This document shows, in pieces, positions 52,955 to 61,353 of a stretch of 64,000 nt of DNA (the stretch's first letter is position 1; every line of letters begins with the position of its first letter). A program made the translations under genes and the position numbers. Location: the NCBI RefSeq assembly GCF_023217965.1, contig NZ_JALPSC010000001.1:1550001-1614000 (forward strand). Reading direction: 5' to 3'. The DNA is from Prevotella sp. E13-27. Its GTDB lineage: Bacteria; Bacteroidota; Bacteroidia; Bacteroidales; Bacteroidaceae. The notes beneath the pieces were generated by a model. It was not told the DNA's origin, ran no database searches, and was given only the letters and a program-made list of their open reading frames with translations.

Positions 52955-53472
52955 CTACAGGCTTTGGCTCTTTCGGCTTCTTTGTCGTTTGCCTTACATG
53001 ATTTCTCTTTCAGATAGTTGGCAAAGATGCGGGCTGCACTCTCTACCTTCGCAGCACAGGGACGTGACTTATAGTACTCGGCTGTGCGTTCAGAGGCGAC
53101 ATAGCTGCACGGGGCTTTCTCGTAGCCCTTTATGCCGAGAATCTCAGCACAAATGAGGCTGCCGTTATCCTCCTTCGACTTTGCCAGAAGGTCTTGCACC
53201 ACCTTGTAACAGGCTGACTTCCCCTCTCGGTCGCTGCCTTCCGTCTGGCCGCAGTCAAGTCCCACGAGCATCACTATGCCTGATACTGCTCCGCACATCA
53301 TACGTAGGCGACCAACGCCTCCGCCAAAACCAGCGGCAATCTTTTTTGCGAGGGTCTCGTCAAGTCCGTAAATATCTGAAAATGCGGCCACCACACTCTG
53401 GCAGCAGCCATATCCCTGCATGAAGTATTCCACCGCATGGGCTACTCTTTCGTCTAATTCGTTGTCTGTCAT
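52933..53472 (-). CDS. C_GCAxxG_C_C family redox-type protein
   Basis: 179 residues from MTDNELDERVAHAVEYFM. The family cysteines are present: GYGCCQSVVAAFSD (about residues 20-33), then GFGGGVGRLRMMCGAVSGIV (about 47-66; the GRLRxMCGA core), further Cys in GLDCGQ, SACYKVV, LICAEILG and PCAAKV. The family is believed to bind a metal or act in redox chemistry and has no settled function. The first 12 residues of a longer frame (MYFCS, from 53487) fall in the promoter box, so 53472 is preferred. The C-terminal ten residues (ERAKACSSRP) are unlike the family and may be run-on. A TACTTTTG box is 4 nt upstream. Confidence 0.85.
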   Translation of the reverse strand: MTDNELDERVAHAVEYFMQGYGCCQSVVAAFSDIYGLDETLAKKIAAGFGGGVGRLRMMCGAVSGIVMLVGLDCGQTEGSDREGKSACYKVVQDLLAKSKEDNGSLICAEILGIKGYEKAPCSYVASERTAEYYKSRPCAAKVESAARIFANYLKEKSCKANDKEAERAKACSSRPFSA

Positions 53473-53476
53473 GCTG

Positions 53477-53484
53477 CAAAAGTA
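53477..53484 (-). promoter_or_regulatory. -7 box (TACTTTTG) abutting the C_GCAxxG gene
   Basis: TACTTTTG, CAGC, then ATG 53472: a 4-nt gap, so the message would be leaderless or begin inside the start codon. Confidence 0.5.
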
Positions 53485-53643
53485 CAACTTTTCTCCAAAT
53501 TACTGAAATAAATCACTAAAGTTTTCCGGGTCCACCTGCAATCCCTTGTGTTTGCTTCTCTTATAGAGACATAATATTCTTTAGACTATACTGTAAAATG
53601 GCGGAGACAAAGTTGTGATGTAGCTCTGACTATACTTTTTTAC

Positions 53644-53709
53644 AAACTCGTCGACTTTGGTCACCAAACTCGTCGACTTTGGTCACCAAACTCGACGAGT
53701 TTGGTTTTT
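53644..53709. repeat. 22-nt repeat array, three units, with an inverted end
   Basis: Two identical units (AAACTCGTCGACTTTGGTCA plus CC) at 53644-53665 and 53666-53687, then AAACTCGACGAGTTTGGTTT (53688-53709), which is itself palindromic. The 53488-53960 stretch otherwise shows no gene, only AT-rich sequence with TTAACGACA (53815) and TGTCGTTAA (53865) as an inverted pair. Confidence 0.75.
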
Positions 53710-53960
53710 GGCTTAGTCAGAATTAGATTACAGTATTGTCAGTGGTGCATTACAAAACAGCAAGAAGTCTTTAACAACTTAAGAACTTGTATTACTCAAT
53801 ACTAATTATAGTAATTAACGACAAATTAATGTATCAATTATATGGCAATTAATGTTCAGGAAACTGTCGTTAAGTTCAGTAAAACATAACAATAATAGTG
53901 AAAATGCAACATAAAATAGCTTTTTCTGGCATTAAACGCTTTTTATTTTCAAAAAAGTAT

Positions 53961-53968
53961 TAATTTTG
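53961..53968 (+). promoter_or_regulatory. -7 box (TAATTTTG) of the exopolysaccharide operon
   Basis: TAATTTTG about 230 nt before the first gene; the -33 region is T-rich without an exact TTG. It predicts a long leader (about 53975-54198). Confidence 0.45.
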
Positions 53969-54016
53969 TAGTCGATTCTTGACATCATGAGCACATTGTC
54001 TAATGTGACTACTCGA

Positions 54017-54102
54017 AGAGGCGAGGCAAATCCTCTCAGTGTCGGGCTTACCCCTGATACCATCCCCGAAGCGAAAAGCTCTCAAACAGGGGTGTCGGTA
54101 AG
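54017..54102 (+). promoter_or_regulatory. Structured 5' leader of the exopolysaccharide operon
   Basis: Two stems: AGAGG/CCTCT at 54017-54036, and CTTACCCCTG (54047-54056) with CAGGGGT plus GGTAAG (54087-54102). A small GAAGC/GCTCTC hairpin may lie in the second loop. A terminator-like hairpin follows at 54141-54176. This order suits attenuation or a riboswitch-like control; I match it to no known class. Confidence 0.45.
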
Positions 54103-54140
54103 ATGTGCTTATGGCGCGCAAGAATATAGGTGATAAGCAG

Positions 54141-54176
54141 AAGAAGGTTCAGAGGCAACGTCTCCAGAACCTTCTT
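54141..54176 (+). terminator. Terminator-like hairpin before the first exopolysaccharide gene
   Basis: AAGAAGGTTC (54141-54150) pairs perfectly with GAACCTTCTT (54167-54176), with an inner GAG/CTC, and TT follows. It ends 22 nt before the start at 54199, as an attenuator would. Confidence 0.65.
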
Positions 54177-54198
54177 TTCGTATATATCGGATTGAGCA

Positions 54199-55593
54199 AT
54201 GCAAATACGAATAAACAACAAAAATCGCACTAACAGACTGATTAAGGCAATAGTCATCGCGTTAGACTTCGTGGTGATGTGGATCTTGCTTTATTTTGTT
54301 GTGGAATCTATCCCTTCTTCAGAGAAATGGGCCCCGGAAAATGAAGGAACGTTCTGGATGGCATGTACTTTCGCAATGATTGTGGCCGAGTACTGTTTCT
54401 CATCTACCATTGGTGAGCGAGTTGTGGGTGCCAACAATATATTGCGTCGTAGCACCCTGCTGGTGGCCACGCAGACATTGCTTTCCTATCTGTTGCTCCG
54501 TGCTATTCACTTTATTAGCCGTTTCGGATGGAGGCTCTTCGCAATGGGCTTGGTCATGTTGTTGGTCATTCTCGTGCTGCGCTTTCTGGAGCGTTGGCTA
54601 CTTAAGCAGATACGTAAATCGGGCTACAACACCCATACGGTGACCTTTGTTGGCTCCGACCCGGAATTACAGGGCCTTTTCCATAAGCTGGTAAGCAATC
54701 CTACTTTGGGCTATAAAGTTCAAAATATCTATGGTGACATAGAAGGTATGCCTCATCAAGGCAGCATCGGTGATTTCAAGACCTTGCTGTCCCATCCTGA
54801 GAATCTTCATCTTGGCAATGAGGTCTATATGTGTGTGCCGCGCAATGAACGTGATCTTATTGAGCGTACAGCCAACTTGTGCAACCACTTCGTTTCCAAG
54901 TTCTATTACTTGCCAACATCTGAGGAGAAGCTTAACCTTCACCCGGTGTCAATTGATGAAATCGGCGTTTTGACCACCTATACCAGTCCTTTGGAAGATT
55001 CGCTGAACAGGTTTGTCAAGCGTTTTGCTGATGTTGTCCTTTCTGTTCTCTTCCTGTTACCTACAGCACTTCTGTTTCCGTTCATTGTGTTGATAATAAA
55101 ATGTCAGAGTCCAGGACCTGTTTTCTTCCGTCAGCGTCGTACTGGTCTCAACGGACATGAGTTCTATTGTTATAAGTTCCGCTCCATGCATGTGAACGCA
55201 GACAGCGATAGGGTACAGGCCACCAAGGACGACCCACGTAAGTTTCCGTTTGGTAACTTCATGCGTAAGACCAACATTGACGAACTGCCACAGTTCTGGA
55301 ACGTGCTCATCGGTGATATGAGCATCGTGGGTCCCCGTCCCCACATGCTGGCCCATACAGAGCAATACGACAAGCTGATAGACAAGTACATGGTGCGCCA
55401 CTTCGTTAAGCCAGGCATTACCGGCTGGGCTCAGGTGACAGGATTCCGTGGCGAGACCCGTGAGCTGTGGCAGATGGAAGGTCGCGTGGAGCGTGATATC
55501 TGGTATATCCAGCATTGGAGCATGTGGCTTGACATACGTATTATCTGGATGACCGTCAAGACAATATTTGTTAGAGACAAAAAAGCCTATTGA
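54199..55593 (+). CDS. Undecaprenyl-phosphate sugar phosphotransferase (exopolysaccharide initiator)
   Basis: 464 residues. It transfers a sugar-1-phosphate to undecaprenyl phosphate at the inner membrane, starting a repeat unit. The N-terminal half has four to five membrane helices and a CoA-binding-like domain (TVTFVGSDPELQGLFHKLVS). A further membrane helix (FADVVLSVLFLLPTALLFPF) leads to the catalytic bacterial sugar-transferase domain, with SPGPVFFRQRRTGLNGHEFY, YKFRSMHVNADSD, RKTNIDELPQFWNVLIGDMS, IVGPRPHM and KPGITGWAQVTGFRGET. The sugar is not readable, though glucose is usual for this type. First gene of the plus-strand operon, with a structured leader. A fragment of a second copy of its 3' end lies at 57307-57398. 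Confidence 0.93.
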   Translation: MQIRINNKNRTNRLIKAIVIALDFVVMWILLYFVVESIPSSEKWAPENEGTFWMACTFAMIVAEYCFSSTIGERVVGANNILRRSTLLVATQTLLSYLLLRAIHFISRFGWRLFAMGLVMLLVILVLRFLERWLLKQIRKSGYNTHTVTFVGSDPELQGLFHKLVSNPTLGYKVQNIYGDIEGMPHQGSIGDFKTLLSHPENLHLGNEVYMCVPRNERDLIERTANLCNHFVSKFYYLPTSEEKLNLHPVSIDEIGVLTTYTSPLEDSLNRFVKRFADVVLSVLFLLPTALLFPFIVLIIKCQSPGPVFFRQRRTGLNGHEFYCYKFRSMHVNADSDRVQATKDDPRKFPFGNFMRKTNIDELPQFWNVLIGDMSIVGPRPHMLAHTEQYDKLIDKYMVRHFVKPGITGWAQVTGFRGETRELWQMEGRVERDIWYIQHWSMWLDIRIIWMTVKTIFVRDKKAY

Positions 55594-55612
55594 GACCCCT
55601 AATACAAATAGC

Positions 55613-56542
55613 ATGCTACGTAAATTAATAATTATAGCCAGTTTGCTCTTGCCCCTGACCTGTTGCGTTCAGACGATGGCGCAGCAGGAAACGACTCCTG
55701 TCAGGCAGTTGGAACTGTTCTGCGGGGCCACCTTGGGCTATGCCGATACGAACTGGCTGCGCCTATACGACGTGCAGATTAATGCCACGCCCGGACTTCG
55801 CTGGCATCTGGGGCATGACTGGTCGATAGCAGCCCAGGGGCTTATTCCCGTTGTCAGCGATGGTTATACCTTTCGTGATATCACCAACAAATACTGGCGT
55901 TTCAATATGGCAACGGTGTCACGCCAGCTGCATTTCAATGGTGTCAATCAGCACTTCAGACTTACGGCAGGCTTGTTCGGCAACGAACGCTATGGCTTTG
56001 ATGCAAGGTGGGCTTGGCCTGTTAATTCATGGCTCTTGTTGAATGCGCAGGCAGGATATACTGGGTCTTGGATCATGGGTACGGATCTCAAAGGACACTA
56101 TGATTCCGACCTTAATAGTGACTACAAGGTGACAGGTCAGGTTGGAGCCGATGTGTATCTACAGCCCTACAATATAGAGTTCAGACTGTCAGGCGGTAGA
56201 TATATTGATGGCGACTATGGTTCTCAGTTGGATGTAATGCGTCATTTCAAACATGTCACGTTGCTGGCTTTTGCTCAATTCCGTATAGGGGAGCTGGAGG
56301 TGAATACTTATGACCAAAAGCGGTACAACACCAACGGTGGCTTTAAGATAATATGGATGTTGCCCCCTTATAAGAAGAGCAGTCGTAAAGTGGTTGTACG
56401 CCCCGCATCTAACTTCCTGCTTTCTAACAGTTCTCGTGTCGATGGTCACTCCATGCAGACATACATGATTGATCCTGAAGAGAACAGTCGTGAACGGTTA
56501 GTTGATGTGGACTGGGGACTCGGAAAGGAGGTGGCGCGATGA
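55613..56542 (+). CDS. Probable outer-membrane beta-barrel protein of the exopolysaccharide locus
   Basis: 309 residues from MLRKLIIIASLLLPLTCCVQ, a signal peptide (a longer frame from 55568 overlaps the previous gene and is not needed). The mature part is a run of amphipathic strands (LELFCGATLGYADTNWLRLY, LRWHLGHDWSIAAQGLIPV, AWPVNSWLLLNAQAGYTGSW, VGADVYLQPYNIEFRLSGG) typical of small barrels. It overlaps the next gene by 4 nt (ATGA), implying translational coupling. Location between the initiating transferase and the YjbH-like protein points to a role in export or surface assembly. No family name can be given with confidence. Confidence 0.7.
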   Translation: MLRKLIIIASLLLPLTCCVQTMAQQETTPVRQLELFCGATLGYADTNWLRLYDVQINATPGLRWHLGHDWSIAAQGLIPVVSDGYTFRDITNKYWRFNMATVSRQLHFNGVNQHFRLTAGLFGNERYGFDARWAWPVNSWLLLNAQAGYTGSWIMGTDLKGHYDSDLNSDYKVTGQVGADVYLQPYNIEFRLSGGRYIDGDYGSQLDVMRHFKHVTLLAFAQFRIGELEVNTYDQKRYNTNGGFKIIWMLPPYKKSSRKVVVRPASNFLLSNSSRVDGHSMQTYMIDPEENSRERLVDVDWGLGKEVAR

Positions 56543-57288
56543 AAAAAGGACTTGTTTTACTATTTCTGTTGCTGCTTCTGCCTGTAGGTGGCTGCGTTCT
56601 CTTTGCCCAGCAATATACTGGCATGACGGGACTACTGCATGTACCGTCGGCAGAGATGGATACCATTGAGAATCTGCGTTTCGGCGTACATGCACTTCCC
56701 AAAGACATGATGCCCGACCGCATGCGCTTTGATGGAGAAAAATATGCTTCATCCAACTGGTATATATCAGCCATGCCGCTGAAATGGCTTGAGGTGGGCT
56801 ATAGCTTTACCCTGATGAAATTCCGCAAGAACTTAAATAAAAAGTCTAACGAGATAGGCTTCTATTCTAAAGATCGTTATTTCTCAGTTCGTGTTCGTCC
56901 ACTAAGCGAAGGACGCTACTGGCCCTCGGTGGTGATAGGCGGCAACGATGTGATAGGTCAGCGCGACGGTGACTCCCAGAGCTTCTATTTCCGCAATTTC
57001 TATGTGGCAGCCTCCAAGCATATCGACTTGCCATTTGGCGAAGTGGGCGGACATCTGGCTTATCGGAAATGGACGAAATCATATAATAGTAGGTGGAATG
57101 GCGTGGTAGGAGGTATCACTCTGCGCCCATCAATATACACTCCTTTGCGTGCCATAGCTGAATACGACGGTGATGGAGTGAACATAGGTGCCGACTGCGT
57201 ATTGTTCCGCTATGTGCAGCTGCAGGCCTCACTCATCAAGTGCCGCTATCCGTCTGCAGGAGCCGCAATTAGGATAGAATTGAGATAA
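56539..57288 (+). CDS. YjbH-like outer-membrane protein
   Basis: 249 residues. Signal peptide (LVLLFLLLLLPVGGCVLFAQ). The mature N terminus QQYTGMTGLLHVPSAEMDTI matches the YjbH-type opening (a G-L-x-x-P-S/T-A phrase followed by a strand, LRFGVHALP). Barrel-like strands follow: WYISAMPLKWLEVGYSFTLM, YFSVRVRPLSEGRYWPSVVI, PFGEVGGHLAYRKWTK. YjbH proteins belong to exopolysaccharide loci and sit in the outer membrane. Family length is usually greater, so this is a short form. It starts within the stop of the preceding gene. Confidence 0.75.
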   Translation: MKKGLVLLFLLLLLPVGGCVLFAQQYTGMTGLLHVPSAEMDTIENLRFGVHALPKDMMPDRMRFDGEKYASSNWYISAMPLKWLEVGYSFTLMKFRKNLNKKSNEIGFYSKDRYFSVRVRPLSEGRYWPSVVIGGNDVIGQRDGDSQSFYFRNFYVAASKHIDLPFGEVGGHLAYRKWTKSYNSRWNGVVGGITLRPSIYTPLRAIAEYDGDGVNIGADCVLFRYVQLQASLIKCRYPSAGAAIRIELR

Positions 57289-57306
57289 TCCATCACAACC
57301 AGACAG

Positions 57307-57398
57307 GCTTATTCCAGCATTGGAGCTTCTGACTCGACCTGCGCATCATCTGGCTGACGGCCAAGACCGTCTTCAAAAGAGACGAAAAAGCATATTGA
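57307..57398 (+). pseudogene. Remnant of the 3' end of a sugar-phosphate transferase gene
   Basis: Reading QHWSF*LDLRIIWLTAKTVF then KRDEKAY and stop, it aligns without gaps to the last 30 codons of the transferase at 54199-55593 (QHWSMWLDIRIIWMTVKTIF then VRDKKAY). One in-frame stop (TGA for TGG) breaks it, and no upstream part is present. It is followed by the ATP-grasp gene. This marks an old recombination or deletion point between two polysaccharide cassettes. Confidence 0.8.
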
Positions 57399-57431
57399 AA
57401 TAGAAAGAGTTATTAATTGTAATGCTAAATC

Positions 57432-58670
57432 ATGACCATACAAATGAAAGGTAAGAGGCTCGCTGTATTCGGGGCCAACACCGTGGTGGACGAGGTGACG
57501 GCCTATGCCCGAAAGCATGGCATCGTGCTTGTCTCGGTGGGCAATGTGCCGGAGGCTCCGATGCATCAGGCATCCGATGAACAATATTATATGGACTGCA
57601 CCGACGAGGCCGCGATGTTACGGTTCTTCAAGGAGAAGCACATCGATGCCCTGCTGTCGTGCTCTGGCGAGATGGTCATCCGGAAGACGGTAGGATTCAT
57701 CGGCAAGACGGGATTTCACTATCATGTCACGCCCGAACAGTGGGATGTGCTGATGAACAAACAGCATTTCAAGGAAGTTTGCCCGCGCTACGGCATGCCT
57801 GCCATACCAGCCTTTCGCTCAGAGGACAAAGACATTCCCTTCCCCGTCATCGTGAAGCCTGTCGATAATGGCGGTTCATTCGGCATTACTGTCTGCCATA
57901 GCCAGACAGAGATGGAAGAAGCCATCGCCAAAGCCATCCGGCACTCTACTGTGGGCGAATACCTCTGCGAGAAGTTCATTGAGGGGCCTTATTTCCAGTT
58001 TGAGATATGGCGGCAAAACGGGAAGTCGTATTTTCCCTATACCAAAGGACGTGTGTTCTACGATGCCATCGGCACCTCTCCCCAACAGCCGTTCTTAGAC
58101 CTTTACCCTTCGCCTGAGGCAGACATCATCAGCAGGCTCTACGAACCCATGTCGCGACTGTTTGACGACCTCGGCATCGACAATGGCTCCTGCATGTTCC
58201 AGGGCATCATCAGTGATGGTGTGCCTTATATCATGGACAATGCTTTCCGTCTGAGCGGGGGCATGGACTTTCGTGTGGTTCACGAGGACAATGGCATAGA
58301 CCTTGTGGCCTGCTATATGCAACATGCGCTGACGGGGCAGTTTGGCGAGGACTTCTCTGCACTTGCAGAGCCTCTTCACAGTCGGTATGCCACTGTCTGC
58401 ATCGGCCTGAAAAACGGTCAAATCACCCGCATCAAGGGAATAGATGAAGTGAGACAATTGCCCTTTGTCTATGGTCTATATCAATACTACCATGAGGGCG
58501 ACACCATGCAGTACTCCGGCCTCTTCCTGCAAGTGCTATGCCGCATCTTTGTGCGAGCCGACAGCTGGCAGGAACTTCAATCGAACATCAACACCATTCT
58601 TGGCCACATTGAAGTGGAGGGAGCTGATGGTAACTCCCTGCTCCGCGATTATCCAAGCACATCCAGATAA
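57432..58670 (+). CDS. ATP-grasp family ligase (carbamoyl-phosphate-synthase-like)
   Basis: 412 residues; ATG at 57444 (MKGKRLAVFGANTVVDEV) is an alternative start. N-terminal pre-ATP-grasp domain (RLAVFGANTVVDEVTAYARK; VSVGNVPEAPMHQASDEQYY), then the ATP-grasp fold: MNKQHFKEVCPRYGMPAIPA, the ATP-binding lysine and glycine loop FPVIVKPVDNGGSFGITVCH (about residues 137-156), and the metal-binding end MFQGIISDGVPYIMDNAFRL with SGGMDFR. Such enzymes join a carboxylate to an amine or thiol via an acyl phosphate. Substrate unknown. First gene after the transferase remnant; a radical SAM gene follows in 24 nt. Confidence 0.87.
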   Translation: MTIQMKGKRLAVFGANTVVDEVTAYARKHGIVLVSVGNVPEAPMHQASDEQYYMDCTDEAAMLRFFKEKHIDALLSCSGEMVIRKTVGFIGKTGFHYHVTPEQWDVLMNKQHFKEVCPRYGMPAIPAFRSEDKDIPFPVIVKPVDNGGSFGITVCHSQTEMEEAIAKAIRHSTVGEYLCEKFIEGPYFQFEIWRQNGKSYFPYTKGRVFYDAIGTSPQQPFLDLYPSPEADIISRLYEPMSRLFDDLGIDNGSCMFQGIISDGVPYIMDNAFRLSGGMDFRVVHEDNGIDLVACYMQHALTGQFGEDFSALAEPLHSRYATVCIGLKNGQITRIKGIDEVRQLPFVYGLYQYYHEGDTMQYSGLFLQVLCRIFVRADSWQELQSNINTILGHIEVEGADGNSLLRDYPSTSR

Positions 58671-58694
58671 TCATATTATTATATAATCAGCAAA

Positions 58695-60107
58695 ATGAAA
58701 CAACCCATTGAGATGCGCAATCTCTACGAACATGAGACTGACGCCTACAACCTGAAGGACTTCAAGCCGCAGATAGTCGATGACGAGTATCTGAAGCAAC
58801 TCGGTGTAACCATTGAACCTTCTGAGGAAACTCTGCAAGGACTTATCCGAGGGTCGAAACTGTTTATGAAACGCTTGGAGGAACACACCGTCATTCCCAA
58901 GTCGGTGCTCTATTTGGAGGACTGTGACCCCGACACCGTGGAGACTGAAATCCACAACTACACCGGCCGCTGCCCGACGCTGACCTTCGAGGTGAACCCT
59001 ATCAAAGGCTGCCACGTGGGCTGTCAGTACTGCTTGGTGACCGATGGTGTACACGAGCAGAAGTTGGTGGCCTATGAGAACTACCACCTCTATGTGCGCA
59101 AACTCTTGGAAGAGATGAACGGTGCTTGCAGTGAAATGCCCAATGCCGTGACCAAAGAGGACATCCAGGAGCGTAGCCGTCTGCTGCAAGAACTGGCCAA
59201 AGCCATCGAAGAGGCACCGGAGAAGAAGAAGGAGATAGAGCGGAAGATTGTGGCCCTGAGCCGTGGCAAGAACTGGAACCACTACTATTACTTCACGCCC
59301 AAGACCGAGGCCCTGCAGGAGCCGACGCTCTACACCGGCATTGCCCACCGCATCCTGCGTGAGTTCATTGCCCACTTCAAGCGCTATCCCAACAGCAATA
59401 CCCGCCTCTTCATTGCCTCGAAGGCCGGTACGAAACATCTGCTGGTAGAAAACGAGGGCGAGACCATCCTCGACCTCTTCGAGCAACTGAAGGACAAGAT
59501 GCAGTTCAATACATCGGTGAGCATCATGCCCAAACCATTCCGCGACCTGTTGGAGCCTTATGCCGCCCCAATAGAAGAGCGCCTGGCTGCCGTCAAGATG
59601 TGTCAGGAGCGCGGTATCCAGGCTAACTCGGCTTTGGTGCAGCCCATCTTCGTGCCTTACCTCACCGACGAGCACATCAAGGAGTTTTTCGACATGCTCC
59701 ACGATGCCGGCATCGTGAACTACAAGCCTGAGTTCCTCACCGCCTGCATGGAGAACCTGGCGCAGTTGGGACAATGGTTAGGCTATTTTGACAAAACCAT
59801 GGAGCGCGACCTCTACATGGACTATATCAGTCCGAAGAACGCCGACCACCGCAAGCAGCGCGGACGCACTGCCCCCAACCGTGCGCTCTCCATTGAGAAC
59901 ATCCAGCGGCTGATGAAATATACCGACACCATCGGCATGTCCACCAGCATCTGCTTCTGGGTGCGCAACCAGTTGAAGGTGCCCACCAGCATCATCCCCA
60001 TCATCAACCGCAACGGCTTCCAGTGCTTGGGCTACCAGTCGAAACTCTGGGAGCCTCACCCCCAACCCCTCTCCCAAAGAGAGGGGAGTATACAGACTTG
60101 CAAATGA
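58695..60107 (+). CDS. Radical SAM protein, spore photoproduct lyase-like
   Basis: 470 residues. The iron-sulfur cluster motif is CHVGCQYC (Cys 106, 110, 113), the CX3CX2C spacing of the radical SAM superfamily, in FEVNPIKGCHVGCQYCLVTD. The core continues through RLFIASKAGTKHLL, FNTSVSIMPKPFRDLLEPYA and ANSALVQPIFVPYLTDEHIK. The layout is like SplB-type radical SAM enzymes, so it probably uses S-adenosylmethionine to make a radical on a substrate not identified here. The last 17 residues (EPHPQPLSQREGSIQTCK) are the translation of a GC-rich palindromic repeat, so the true end is probably near QSKLW. Overlaps nothing; a permuted-ATP-grasp-like gene follows. Confidence 0.88.
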   Translation: MKQPIEMRNLYEHETDAYNLKDFKPQIVDDEYLKQLGVTIEPSEETLQGLIRGSKLFMKRLEEHTVIPKSVLYLEDCDPDTVETEIHNYTGRCPTLTFEVNPIKGCHVGCQYCLVTDGVHEQKLVAYENYHLYVRKLLEEMNGACSEMPNAVTKEDIQERSRLLQELAKAIEEAPEKKKEIERKIVALSRGKNWNHYYYFTPKTEALQEPTLYTGIAHRILREFIAHFKRYPNSNTRLFIASKAGTKHLLVENEGETILDLFEQLKDKMQFNTSVSIMPKPFRDLLEPYAAPIEERLAAVKMCQERGIQANSALVQPIFVPYLTDEHIKEFFDMLHDAGIVNYKPEFLTACMENLAQLGQWLGYFDKTMERDLYMDYISPKNADHRKQRGRTAPNRALSIENIQRLMKYTDTIGMSTSICFWVRNQLKVPTSIIPIINRNGFQCLGYQSKLWEPHPQPLSQREGSIQTCK

Positions 60108-60166
60108 ATAATCCAGCTACAAAGGTAATCACTCCCTCTCCCCTCGGAGAGGGGTTGGGGGTGAGG
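60056..60166. repeat. Inverted pair of GC-rich palindromic repeats at a gene junction
   Basis: Copies at 60056-60090 (CCCCAACCCCTCTCCCAAAG then AGAGGGG) and 60131-60166 (CCCTCTCCCCTCGGAGAGGG then TTGGGGGTG) lie in opposite orientation around about 40 bases. The first copy encodes the tail of the radical SAM protein; the second lies just before the next gene and may have removed its start. Confidence 0.75.
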
Positions 60167-60231
60167 CTTTTGAGGCTTTCTGTGACGAGGCTAAGTTAGC
60201 CTACTACCACCAGTGGTATCACGACCGCCCG

Positions 60232-61353
60232 ATGCTGATTACATCGGAGCGGCGCGACGAACTGCGGCGCATGCAGGCCCTGCTCTATAAGTGCATCGTC
60301 TATATGGCGGAGCACTACCGCGAGTGGGTGCCACAGTACATGCCGTTGGACGACAAGGTGATGGAAATACTGGACAGGCAGAGCCGCTATCCCTTCCGGG
60401 CTGGTGCCTACCGTCCTGACTATCTCATCAGCGACGACGGACGGCTGCTGCTGGTGGAAATCACCTGCCGCTTCTTCGGTCACGGCATCTGGGCCAACTA
60501 TCCATCGGTGGTCAAGGCAGAGCAGTTTATGGCTGAGCATCCCGGCACATCTTGGGAGAACCGCTACGACGAGCTGCTGACATGCATGCGCGACGCCATC
60601 CCCGCAAATAGTCCTGTCTATGTGCTGAAGAGCGGCGACCGGGGTAGCGAAAGTACCTTCTACACTAAGTTCTATGAGTACTACGGACATGAGGTGACCA
60701 TCTATGAAGCGGCAGAAGTGGAAACGCACATCGACCAGTGGAGCCACGATGCCGTAGTGCTGAGCGCACTCAACCAGCACGACCTGCTGTCATTCCGCAT
60801 GGAGACGTTACAAGCCATGATAGATGCGCGGATGCTTAACGACTTCCGCACCATCTTTCTCGCTCACGACAAGCGTTTCCTCAGTCTCATCTTCGTCGAT
60901 GAGTTCACACAGCAATGCCTCACAGAGGATGAAACGGTGTTCCTGCGCCAGCACACTATCCCCACCTATATATATAATAATAGGTATAAGGAGGTGTGGG
61001 AGGATGCCCTGACGCATAAAGATGAATACATACTGAAGCCATACGACTTAGGCAAGAGTGTAGGGCTGTATGCCGGCGTGATGACCGATGTGCAGACCTG
61101 GAGGAGTGCGCTGGGCAATCCCGATTACATCCTCCAGCCATTTATCCACCAGCGTACCTATCCCTGCGTATGGGAGGGCAGGCATTACGACGAGTATGTG
61201 TGCGGCATGATGCTGTGTATGGACGACCGCTATTTCGACAGCGGCATGTTCCGCACCAGCAGTGCCCCCGTGACCAACAAAGTGGATGACCGCAAGATGT
61301 GCGTCATCCACAGCGACGATAACAAATTGAAAACAAAGTGTTTTGTGTTATGA
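60232..61353 (+). CDS. Circularly permuted ATP-grasp-like protein
   Basis: 373 residues from MLITSERRDELRRMQALLYK. It has the feel of the permuted ATP-grasp families. A metal-binding EITCRFFGHGIWANYPSV lies in the N-terminal part (about residues 80-97), MLNDFRTIFLAHDKRFLSLI in the middle, and the ATP-binding lysine-glycine region EYILKPYDLGKSVGLYAGVM (about 264-283) late in the protein. The frame is open upstream to 60112 and reads protein-like (CDEAKLAYYHQWYHDRP) but offers no ATG, GTG or TTG after the repeat at 60131-60166, so the native N terminus may be lost or altered. The next gene overlaps by 4 nt (ATGA). Probably an amide-forming ligase; substrate unknown. Confidence 0.65.
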   Translation: MLITSERRDELRRMQALLYKCIVYMAEHYREWVPQYMPLDDKVMEILDRQSRYPFRAGAYRPDYLISDDGRLLLVEITCRFFGHGIWANYPSVVKAEQFMAEHPGTSWENRYDELLTCMRDAIPANSPVYVLKSGDRGSESTFYTKFYEYYGHEVTIYEAAEVETHIDQWSHDAVVLSALNQHDLLSFRMETLQAMIDARMLNDFRTIFLAHDKRFLSLIFVDEFTQQCLTEDETVFLRQHTIPTYIYNNRYKEVWEDALTHKDEYILKPYDLGKSVGLYAGVMTDVQTWRSALGNPDYILQPFIHQRTYPCVWEGRHYDEYVCGMMLCMDDRYFDSGMFRTSSAPVTNKVDDRKMCVIHSDDNKLKTKCFVL

